Part shown: piece after piece, positions 13,502 to 23,331 of the stretch
How the letters are laid out: each line of letters opens with the position of its first letter
How positions within the stretch are numbered: the first letter of the stretch is position 1
Source: Bryoerythrophyllum caledonicum
Lineage: Eukaryota > Streptophyta > Bryopsida > Pottiales > Pottiaceae
Assembly (NCBI GenBank): GCA_963971425.1
Contig: OZ020518.1
Coordinates: 28,712,770-28,776,769 of the forward strand
Length of the DNA stretch: 64,000 nt
Direction of reading: 5' to 3'
Notes under the pieces: generated by a model
Database searches by the model: none
What the model saw: the letters and a program-made list of their open reading frames with translations, nothing else
What the model was told of the DNA's origin: nothing
Position numbers and translations under genes: made by a program

Positions 13502-16500
13502 ATGGGGGAGCGCGACATGCAGTTCGGCGGAGGGATGGCGGCGATGCACCACCACAGGGACTACCACCACTCGCCGCACCACAGCCGCAGCAGTCGGGAC
13601 GGCGGCGGCCGCGAGTTCGATCCATATGGAGACAAGGACCGGGACAGGGGGGGGCGGGATAATAGTAGGTGGAGGGACCGCGAGCATGACAAGGACAGGG
13701 ACCGGGGGTTCAAGGACAAGGAGCGTGGTGGAGGTGGTGGAGGAGGAGGAGGAGGAGGAGGGGGTCGGGACTACGACGTCAAGGAGCGGGTTGACAGCCG
13801 CAATCGGGAGAGGGAACCCTACATTGAGCGCCACAACAACGGGCATCATCATCATCATCATGTGGGCAGCAGGCCTGGGATGGTGGGAGGCTTTAGTGAC
13901 GTTGGTGGGAGGCCCGGCAGTCGGGACCGGGACCTCGTCGTTCATGGCCCTCGCGACGATCGGGATGACAGACACGGCTCTGCAGGTTTGGCTTCCACTG
14001 CATTTGATGCCAGTAGGCCGACGTAGATGTTTTTTTTCGTGAGGACGACGGGTTTGCATCGATTCTGGAACTCAGAGATCGACGCGGCATATTCATATTC
14101 GTTGGGCGTAGCTATGGATCAGTCTCTACCTTAACGATGGGTTCTCTCTTCCTCCTGATGGCCCAGATCTGTGCAGTAGTGTGTTGGTTGGGCGTTTCGG
14201 AACTGCTCTTAGAGAGCTACTACGGTATCAGCACGGTTTTCCCCCCTCCAGTATGGACCTGGTGTGTTGATTGGGTTCTCATACCTGCACTTATCGAGTA
14301 GGATTTTGCCCTGGGTTGAAGTGTTCGGGGGTGGAACTGGGACACTGGTAGATTCGGACCATGCTTATGTTGAGAAGCGCCGATCGAAGAATGCGTGTTA
14401 GATTGATGTCAATCTAGAATGTCGTGGACGTAAGTTTTTTCATGGGAAAGAACGAGGGGTTGCTGGGATTCATTGGTTGGGAAGAACAACAAACTACACT
14501 TATAAGAATATGCTTGAGGATTATACGTTGGGGAATACTACGGAGTCAAGAGGTTGCGGATCACCAGCATCATGGGGTTCTAGATTCAAGCTAACCTGGA
14601 CTCGTTTTTTGATCTCAAGAGCCCTGATATCTCACAAGTTATATCCCGGTGTAGGGCATGTGTTCAAAATTAGGCGACGTTCTTGGGGTAAATATTGGCG
14701 TATGATATTGCCGGGTCGACTTTGAGGGTTGCAAACGTAATGGGGTTTCAAGGATCTTTGTCTCTTCGATTGTGTTGGTTTTGCAAGAAGATGTAGCTGC
14801 GATATTCATGGTTATTATTCGTGCGGCTTCAAATGATTTCGATATCAAGTCTTCATGGGGATTGTGGAGGTTATGTTTGGTGTGGACTTAAGTATACTGG
14901 TCTTCGATATAGGCCTGATAGAGCATCAGCAACGATTCACAGTTTTGCTAGCCTCAATATGAGAAAAAAAAAGCCTCTGGTCGCTTGGCTCTTGCCACGT
15001 TGAACAATATCAGAGGTGCTGGATTCTGGCTGAAGCACACAAATTTTTGGGTACATGATAAACACCCAATGCTTTTTGGAATAGTTTCTTAATTAACTTG
15101 TGAGACTGTCGACATTGTTTGGGTGCTGTTTTCAATGTGTGACAGTACCGATTGCTAACTCTGTCTAAGGAGAGATTATCATTCCTGTTTTGTGGGAAGA
15201 TCGAAGCTCTGAAGAATGTGTTGCCACGTTCTTACTTGTTTCCCTCTCGCAGGGGCAGCAGGGGCCCTCGAGGCAAACACAATTTACATCTCGAATCTTC
15301 CAGAGAGCGTCACCGAGGACAGCCTTGCCGCCTTGCTGAGTGAGACAGCAAATATCAAGGTTTAACATCTTCACCTCTTGATCATCTCACCTGGTTTAGC
15401 AACAACTTTTTAATTTCGTATAGTCTGTTCCATTTCGGGGTACGTGGTAAAAGCTTCATTTAAACATTTTCGACTTGCAGATGGACAGGAAGACTGGAGC
15501 TCCTATGGTGAAATTATTTGAAGACAAGATGGGTGGTCGAGAGGCCGAAGTGGTTCTAGATGATCCTCGATCTGGAGCAGGCATCGTCAGTTGGTTTAAC
15601 GGTACCCGGTGGCCACCTTTCTATTGGTTTTATTGAGTCTGACGTTCGAGGAATCTGCGTCCTTGCTTGTAACAGTGCGGGGAAAGAAGTAGAAACAGCT
15701 CTTCTGATTTCAGGTACTCAGTCTATCTATGTTATGGAACCCGGAATGAAAATCTCTTTCTGTTTTTTACATGGCAGGTTACGATTTCAAGGGGAGCAAG
15801 ATCCAAGTTTCCCTCGGGCACGCGCAACCACCAGTATCCCGTTCCAGTCACGAAAGGCAAGGTGACATGTACGGTTCTCACTTCGACAGGGACGGCCACC
15901 GATCAGGTTACAGGGGCGGCAGAGGCCGTGGGAGATATTCAGACCGCATGCCAATCCCCGGCCCAGCTCCCCGTGGCATGGGTGGGCGCGGAGCCTCTAT
16001 GTTCGGTAGAGGAGGAGGAGGAGGAGGAGGAGGAGGAGGAGGAGGATTCGCTTCACCTGGATTCAATGAGTTCCCAACAGGCGGCGAAAGCTTTGGTCGC
16101 AACAACCCGAACGTGACTCCCCGAGAAGGCGACTGGATATGCTCAGAACCCACGTAAGCGAACTCGTTTCCCGAACTCTAGATCAAGTTCTGAAGTGTAG
16201 CGTGTTACCTGGTTGATAGATCCTAAAAACGAAATGCTCTGATTTCTCCCCACGAAGTTGTCAAATTCTAGATGAAGAGGTTTTTCTGCATGTGGTTTCC
16301 CTCTTATCCTTACCCTTGGTTTGATCATGTTTTTAGGTGCGGCAACCTGAACTTTGCGAGGAGGACTCACTGCAACAACTGCAACAAGCCGCGGAGGGAT
16401 CTGGGCGACATACCGGGAATGCGAGTGAACGGCGGCGGCTTCAGTCAGGGTGGGGGCGGGTTCGGCGGGCCGCCGCACGTCCCATTTATGGGAGGGCCGG

Positions 16501-16988
16501 TGAGGGACCTCCCGCGAGGCTTCAGCGGAGGGCCAGGGGAGCCGCCAGGCGTCTGGGGCCCGGGACGAGGCAGGTCTAGCGAGTTTGACTCCCTCCCTCC
16601 CATCTCAGACCGCGGCATGTCCGACTTCCGACCAGTTCGGGAGATGCGAGAGCGCGACCTCTACGGAGGAGGAAGCGGGCGTGAGATTTTCCGGGAGAGG
16701 GAGCGATTCTCTCGGCCGCCGCCGTTTGAGAGGGCCCCCCCCATGGACCGGATGCCGGTGGATCCCTTTGTGGACAGAGACAGGGACAGGGACCTGTATC
16801 GTGAGAAGCGGATGATGGACGTGGTGGATCATCACCGAGGGAGACCCGGCAGTCCGCCGAGCTCGCGCTGGGGGTCGCGGGAGGACAAGGATCGCAGCAA
16901 CTCGCCTGGACGTAGCATGTACCGTCCGGACAGACACCGAGACGTGCGCCGAGAAGAGAGGAGAGACCGAAGAGACGCGCCTTACTAG
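13502..16988 (+). CDS. TAF15-like: TAF15/FUS-type RNA-binding protein (RRM plus RanBP2 zinc finger)
   Basis: Five coding exons with GT-AG introns and matching phases: 13502-13985, 15253-15359, 15481-15601, 15778-16153 and 16337-16988, giving 579 residues. Residues 1-161 are rich in Arg, Asp, Gly and His (a Gly run near 80 and a six-His run). An RRM follows at about 165-252: RNP2-like IYISNLP in exon 2, then FEDKMGGREAEVVLDD. A Gly-rich linker leads to a RanBP2-type zinc finger, [20 protein letters not shown] plus NNC, split by intron 4 inside a Thr codon. The tail of about 200 residues is rich in Arg, Asp, Glu and Gly. Plant TAF15/TAF15b proteins have this plan and act in transcription (TFIID) and RNA processing in the nucleus; function here is by similarity. 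Start: first ATG in frame before the conserved part; intron 1 is 1267 nt. Confidence 0.88.
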
Positions 16989-17040
16989 ATTTGTGTAGAG
17001 ATAGTTTGTTGAAGGCCTTGTTTAGAGCTCGGGGACGAGA

Positions 17041-17046
17041 AATAAA
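17041..17046 (+). terminator. Poly(A) signal of TAF15-like gene
   Basis: Canonical AATAAA, 53 nt after the TAG stop at 16986-16988. It lies before the convergent neighbour's stop codon at 17322, so the two transcripts end tail to tail within about 330 bp. Confidence 0.7.
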
Positions 17047-17321
17047 CGTTGTACTATTGGTCTGTGTCAATTACGGAACAGTCTCCCCCCTTTTTTTCCT
17101 TCTTTTTAATCAAATCTCTTAAATAGTCGGTTATCTTTGTGGAGATACTCAGTCCTGTAGAGATTGTTGCGCTAATACCGTAACCATACAAGTCATTCAG
17201 AGGAGACAATGAGATTGAGAGGCTGCAACATCTTTTATAATACAAGGTAGACATAAGAATAGCTACCTCCAAACTAAAGACTCCTTTCCGGCTACCCACA
17301 ACTACTATGACATCTTCTTCA

Positions 17322-18683
17322 CTAGTCAAACTGCTGGCGCAAATGCATTTCTGTTTCACTCTTCCATGTCGAATGTGCAGACTGACCTTTCATTCGTTTA
17401 CTATGTTCCTTGTCTTTCACTTTGTTCCCCCGCTTGTTCTTCTCCTCGGCACCTGCTACGACGGGCCGGTCACCACACAAAGGGCAAACCATGGCCTCTT
17501 TGGCCCCAGAATAGGTCTTTGGAACTCCACAATTTGGACACACCCTGGCAATTTGGACACATTGAAATCAGCTCTCAATCAAATCTAAAAGGTCGCTAAT
17601 ATTCACGATATCTCATGCAAACTCAAAGATGGTTAAAACGACTTTGACTTCAGTTTAGAGACACCGAGCTCATCCTTGAAGGATGAGATCTACCATTGAT
17701 CTAATGACTATTTGGAGTGGGGAAAGAGAAGTCTAAAGATGGGGTATATACAAATGACTCCACTGTGCTGAGGTTAGATTCAACGCCACATAAAAACTTG
17801 CAATACCAAATGAGCCAAGCAAAGAACAAGCTATTACCGAAGAAGGTTAGCCGCGTCATCGGCAGGAGGGAAGTCGGCTCCGGGAGCACGCTTCTTTGCT
17901 GTCATGGCTGCTTTCGCAGCGTCCTGTTCCACGTTGGAAACTTGCGGTTTCGCTTGTACAACCGCCACTGAGTTCATTCATAAGCATTAGAGATAGCTCC
18001 CTCGCATGATTCTCATATAAAACTCCCAGTAGTGCAGCCAAGTCCTCATATGAAGCAGGGAATTTGAAACATCGCTCCCTCTCGTCTCAGAATAAACACC
18101 ACACCCGGAATATGGAACCAGATTGACTACTTTTCAGATTGTCTTTATAAATAAGAGTAGAATGTTGCTTGAATAAGCAAGTACCTGCAGTGGGAGTATG
18201 CTTCGGCTTCGGCTGCTTTGGTGCAACATAAGCTCTGGAAAAGTCTGACGATGTAAGATCTCCATCTACGCGAGCAGTGACGCTGTGCTTGAGAAAATCA
18301 GGAGGTCCAGTGACCTGCACACACCATCACATAGCTTAAGAAGATGTGGTGCTCATGGTGAGAAATAGCTGTAGTGCAAAAACTAGAACATACGGCATTG
18401 CAGCAGAATGATATTGTGTAAAGACATCCCTAAAAAAAAAAAGAACAATATTTCCACAAAACACACGCAATGGAGTGATCACCTCCGTGAACATCTCAAA
18501 CGCTGTCGGCAAGTCTGACGTGCGGGGCGGCGGCTTCTCTGGCTGCAACTTACTCGGTTTCACCACGGGAGCTCCCGTCTCCTTAAACCCCTGCCCAGCG
18601 TACTCCTCATCGCTGTCGCTGAAACAAACCTGCGGCTCCTCTTCTTCTGGCGAATCGTATCCTTGCACCAACGCTAAACTCAT
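17322..18683 (-). CDS. Conserved plant protein of unknown function, C-terminal zinc ribbon
   Basis: Four coding exons on the minus strand with consistent phases: 18683-18483, 18314-18185, 17967-17838 and 17544-17322, giving 227 residues. The N-terminus is acidic (SPEEEEP, SDSDEEY). Exons 1-2 join at FEMFTE/VTGPPDFL, a pattern I recall from a conserved plant family annotated only as a putative transcriptional regulator. The C-terminus has two CxxC pairs (VCPNCGVPKTYSG and MVCPLCGDRP), a likely zinc ribbon, then a basic stretch (KDKEHSKRMKGQS) ending WKSETEMHLRQQFD. A 212-nt 5' UTR intron (18895-18684) has a consensus donor AAG/GTAAGT, and its acceptor AG directly precedes the ATG, which supports this start. 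Function unknown; a nuclear role is inference. Confidence 0.82.
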
Positions 18684-19203
18684 CTGATAGCAAGAATCAA
18701 TTTTTACATTAAGCCCTTAAACCCTGTTTCAATCTGGAAATTCGCCAATGCGGATGCCTTCCGTTTCGCATAATTCTCTCGCTATCCACGATACATTCAC
18801 ATTGGTGTGAGGGAACAAGAGAAGTGGTGGTGGGGTTGAAACCCTAACTCCAGACCGCACCAAATGAAAAACTGGAGTTAGTTTCCGATACTTACCTTAA
18901 AACGATGAGCGGAAGAGGTTGGAGCAAAGGCGTAGCGTTGGAAACGACAGACGTGAGGTGCTCGCAAGTGACAAAGTGAGCTCCACAGACAGGCTGCCTT
19001 CGTCGTTCCATCGCCATCGCCATCGCCGTCTCACGTTCGTCGAAACGGAGACGACGAAGTTCCCTTCTTGAGAACCTACGTCCCCACGTTCTCTTCCAGG
19101 GTTCCCATCAGCGATCCCAGTACTTTCTAGTATTTAGTCCAAATGCGACATCCAGAAAAATTGATAGAACTGTAACCCTAGTGGCCCAAGTATTCACATA
19201 CTA

Positions 19204-19395
19204 CACTAGTAATGATATTTAGTGTTGTCTACACTAACTTTTTTGAAAGGTTATAAGTTATCACCCTAGGTAAATATTTTTACCTACAACAGACACGTCC
19301 ATAAAAAAGCTTCATGACCATGGTTGGTAAAATGGAGCTTCATGACTATAGCTGGTAAAAAACTTCATAAAAAATAAAAAGTTATACAATGTGTA
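19204..19395. mobile_element. MITE copy 2, right end lost
   Basis: The left arm from 19204 (CACTAGTAATGATATTTAGT, then CTACACTAAC and ATTTTTACC) matches copy 1 at 11391. The right arm keeps only its inner half, the reverse complement of TATAACTTTTTATTTTTTA near 19370-19390; the terminal 40 bp or so are missing or diverged. The middle differs from copy 1 and contains two CTTCATGAC segments. Confidence 0.6.
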
Positions 19396-19399
19396 AGGT

Positions 19400-20005
19400 A
19401 ATATATTGAACTACTTAAGCATTTTCCTTTAGTTAGATATTAAATGTTGAAGTAGACATTTCCATTTTTAGCATGACATTTAGGGGTTAAGCAAAATGTA
19501 TATTGCAGAACCAATGTAAATTTCAAATAGAGCATAAAATTTATATGTTATTAGAACTATTGGAATAAGATTGGAAGAGGTTTATGAAAATGAAGCAATG
19601 GGGCATAAATGGATGAAGGTGGTGTGCATCAAGGAAGAAATGCGCATGGTCCGTTAGAAAAGGAATTAATTTCCATATTGAATTCCAAATATCCACACCC
19701 TCTTCAACATCGTCCTTGATTTCAAGTAATATCTTGTGATTGAATAGGAGGAGAATGAGTGAGGAGTAGCTCCACGTTTTCTGGTGAGGAGGGACTTGGG
19801 TGTTAGGCGCAAACAAGGGTCACAAGAACATTGAGAGTTGTTGGGCCTCATTGTAGATCCCGCTTGTGCACCTTCTTTGTTGCTAATGGACTTTAGCATT
19901 GTATAGAATGTTGGTAGGCATAAGAGCTTTAGATCTGGCTGATTTGTAGTTGGATAGGTGATACATTGAACTTGGGAAAGTGCTGGCAAGGATCTGAAGC
20001 GGGCT
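19400..20005. other. AT-rich intergenic stretch
   Basis: No supported gene. Frames of 91 and 107 codons on the minus strand (19541-19816, 19666-19989) overlap each other and show no recognised domain. Confidence 0.5.
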
Positions 20006-20009
20006 TGGT

Positions 20010-22620
20010 GTTGGAACAGCCTAGATCTAGTTTGATAAACACTTATTCACAACCGCAAGCACCAGATCTAGATCTTAGTTACCAGAAAATGCTAAACCAT
20101 CAAACGCCCAAGTCCCTTAGGCCTGAGGCAAGCACAACAGTAACAACATGCAGAAAACACAACACAACTACCCCAGACAAGGAGGCACTCGCGACACAAA
20201 GCCAGGTAAGTTTCACTGACCACTTGTTATTTCACTTTGTTTAAAAGTAGCTTTTAGAGAATGAATGGTAGGTTTTCCAATCCTAGAGAAGTAAGTGCAC
20301 AGGGTATTGCCAAGACAAGACTCGCAACACTCAGCATCGACACCAAGAAGACTGGACACACCTACGACGGCAACACAACCCGAGAAACACAAAAGCAAAA
20401 CAACGACATACACAGACTGTAATCAACAAGATCAGGCCGAAGAGCGAGTACGTCTTTAACAAAAGCATTAGAAGCTGCGCCAACACCCGGCGCTGCAGGT
20501 GCAAGAAAATGTACGACCTAAGGCTACAACATTGAAGCACCAGAGCTCCTAGAACAGCTACAAAAAGACAGACAACAACCCGCACATGGACAACAGCTGG
20601 GGAGCACGAACGGAGTGCCTCAGGGACATCAGCTAGGGAGCACAAACGAAGCAGTGGAGCTCCTGGAGCAACTGCGAAGGGACAATCAGAAGAAAACATG
20701 GCATCAGAAACAACAACATGGGAGCGCGAAGGACTCACAGCTAACGAGACAGAGGAAACAAGGGATTGGATCCGCACACTCATCCACCTCTCCACTGAAG
20801 TGAACCACGAGATTGAAAACAAAGCTGGGCAAGAAATTGCAAAAGCGACACGGGCAACAACAAGGACAGCAGCAGCAGCAGAGGCAACCGGAATGGCAGC
20901 AGCAGTAGAAGGAGCAGCACCAAAACGACACCATCACCTACAACTCCAAGTACACCAACGCCAACAAAAAAAACAAAATATCAAGACACCATACAACACC
21001 TTGGTACGTGCACACCAAGGTAAGCACCCTAACCGCTCTAGCACCTTTGTCCTTCTTTCCCTGCAAATCTTTTTTGAATATAGATTGGTGCACCATAAAA
21101 ACCACAAGCAGGTGTCGCCAACGGCTACTGCAGCAGAGCCGTAGCCGACACAACAAACGGCGCAGAGGGAGAGCTAACCCTAAACTACCACAAGCTCAGC
21201 AACGAGGACTTTCATCAACTACATCCACCAAAAGACAACACACCACAAGGTATATTATACGCCTCTACCCCACTCTCAAACCCTTTTACTTCGTGCTACT
21301 GCACACATACTCTCTCTGTGCTCTTCGCGACCAGATCTACACTTGCACACTTCAAGAGAAGGACACGCACATGAGGAGAGACCGACAGGAGGAGGAACCG
21401 TCGCGCCCACAGCCCTCAAGGACGCCCCCCATTTGTGAAGTTTCACCTACGCCTCTCCTGCAGATTTCAATGCCTTGTTTTTTTATTGTTCTTAGACTGA
21501 CTAATGCTTACTTGATGATGATACACTCCTCCCAAATCTCACGGTACCTGCAAGAAGTCACGCTACACGGATTAGAAGACGCTCAAACGTATCAGCCAAA
21601 GACCAAGAGAAGACGCGGACACGCGCATACACTCGGAGACCAGCAGCATACACACAAGGCAAGATAGCAACGCCAAATCCTACCCGCATCATGGGAGGCG
21701 TCTCTTACACCGCCAATAGTTGAGATCGGAGGCCGAGGACATCGAAGCACGTCCCCGCAACTGGCAGCTAGAGAGATCAGTTCCAAGATGCCCCTCACAC
21801 CCACGCCACAATTCGAAGTGCTCGAAGCCCCTCCCACTCATGAGCAACCTGCAACCCATAAAGCCCACACCGAAAAAAGTCAGTGTAGGAGGACGACAAG
21901 ACTGCAACTTACATACATCAACCATCACCGACACACCGGCAAGACGCAGCGCAAAGGAAGGAAGCATGCACCTTCTAAGAGTGAACACCATCACAGAAGC
22001 ACCGGCAGCATGAGATCGTCAAACCCGCACACGCTCCACAGCCTCGCAAGTCCCGAACCTACACAAGTAAATGCCGTAAGTCCCGCGCCCATAACCCGAT
22101 CTTACATACAAAGCACACCTAGCAATGTACAATGATAGGAAATGCAAGTCAGTGACACAAACTGCAGGAACAACAATAGTAGTAGGAGAACTCCATAACC
22201 CTACAGGTACAAGAATCGACAGAAACTGCCTGCTCAACACAACAACAGAAAGACCGCACTATCAGTACACTCCGAACAAGATGCCGCACAGCATGAAGCG
22301 GGAATCGGCACCCCCTAACCCTACAGGAACAGTAATGCTCAGCAGCTGCCTGTTCAACATAGTCCGAAAGGTTACTCCAAAACTGCAGCAGATCACCAAG
22401 ACGAGACAACAAAGTCCACCAAGAACGACTCCACGCCCACACAGGAACACCTGCAGCTCCCCAGAAGTTACAACATAATGTCAACACCAGCTCCGCACCG
22501 AACTCGGAGTCGTATCCAGTTAAAGACACAAGCACACACATGAAGACCGATTACCGCCCACAAAGTGTACAAGTCCAACGCCAAGATACAAGATTAGTCC
22601 ACAAGATTAAACACTCCCAA
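20010..22620 (+). repeat. AC-rich LINE leader-like fragment L-D
   Basis: Resembles the region upstream of ORF1 in L-C (about 52440-54950) in composition and order of signals: AGATCT-rich start, then three donor-like sites after CAG or AAG (GT at 20206, 21020 and 21250), each followed by a pyrimidine-rich stretch and AG, then AC-rich exon-like sequence. A 120-bp direct duplication sits at about 22192-22373 (shared CCCTACAGG, AACTGCCTG or AGCTGCCTG, and TTCAACA or CTCAACA). No ORF1 or ORF2 follows on this strand; the right side meets the 3' end of L-B. The frames inside are low-complexity and I do not call them genes. It may be the leader of a LINE cut off by the L-B insertion. Confidence 0.5.
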
Positions 22621-22785
22621 GGATCAACTAAGTCTCATTTGTGTATTATGTACTTAGAAAAGTTTCAATACTGCCTTTGCAAATTTGGTAATAAGCTGCT
22701 AGTGACTGCTGATGTTGTTTCAGTCATACCTAATCTCTATTACCAGAAAACACTAAGATGTCACAGAACGAGAAGACCAGCAATA

Positions 22786-22912
22786 GAAGAAGAACACCAG
22801 ACCCCTATGGGTTGGCGTGAATATAGTGTCCGTTCGACCTACCCTTGATGATATGCCCACAGGACATAACAACAGTGGTATAGGACTACTAACCCCTCTC
22901 AGGGTGGACACT
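22786..22912 (-). other. LINE 3' UTR hairpin module, L-B copy
   Basis: On the minus strand AGTGTCC (22912-22906) pairs with GGACACT (22831-22825), enclosing 88 nt with CCCTGAGAGGGG and GTGGGCAT as in L-A. A second hairpin (CCAACCC with GGGTCTGG, 22815-22797) and GTTCTTCTTCT follow. The outer stem differs from L-A at a paired position: C-G here, T-A there. Confidence 0.6.
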
Positions 22913-22989
22913 GTATAACAGAAACCAAGAACCAGTACTCTGTAAAGTGATTGTTTGCGGTGTATTCAGTTGTATAGAAGTAGAAAGTT

Positions 22990-23085
22990 GGTTTCATTGG
23001 TCGTCACATTGTTGACATTGCCAGGTTGTTTGGAAAAATACATGGTTGTGTTGTAGCGGTGGTCCGGGTTCGATTCCCGTTGTTC
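22990..23085 (+). other. tRNA-like box A/box B remnant (possible SINE piece)
   Basis: CCGGGTTCGATTCCCG (23064-23079) is a perfect tRNA T-arm with a box B match. TTGGTTTCATTGGTC, about 75 nt upstream, resembles box A. No acceptor stem or anticodon arm can be folded, so it is not a tRNA gene. It lies between the A-rich tract and the hairpin module of L-B, on the opposite strand. It could be a decayed tRNA-derived SINE. Confidence 0.35.
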
Positions 23086-23210
23086 TCGTTTGAGCATCGT
23101 TACGTTCATTCGGCGCTATCGAGCTAGAGGAACAAGAAATTTCAACACCTTGGGCCCCTATATTGTGATAAGGTTACTATTATAAATAAAAGTGATTATA
23201 TTTCATTACT

Positions 23211-23321
23211 TTTTTTTTTGTTTTTTTGTTTTTTTTGTTTTTTGTTTTTTGTTTTTGTTTTGTTTTTGTTTTTTTTTTGTTTTTTTGTTTTGTTTTGTTT
23301 TTTTGTTTTTTTTTTTTTTGA
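23211..23321 (-). repeat. A-rich tract after L-B ORF2
   Basis: On the minus strand this is A runs broken by single C residues, beginning 12 nt after the ORF2 stop. It may be the LINE poly(A)-like tail or an internal 3' UTR tract, as L-A has a C/T-rich tract at the same place and both share a hairpin module further on. Confidence 0.75.
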
Positions 23322-23331
23322 ATAGTTGGGT

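Noticed and set aside
22820-22915. Self-cleaving ribozyme (hammerhead- or HDV-like) in the 3' module
   Set aside because: The CUGAUGA and GAAA hammerhead core is absent (only TTGATGAT is seen) and no double pseudoknot fits; kept only as a hairpin module.
23064-23080. A functional tRNA gene
   Set aside because: Only the T-arm is complete; no acceptor stem or anticodon arm can be formed.
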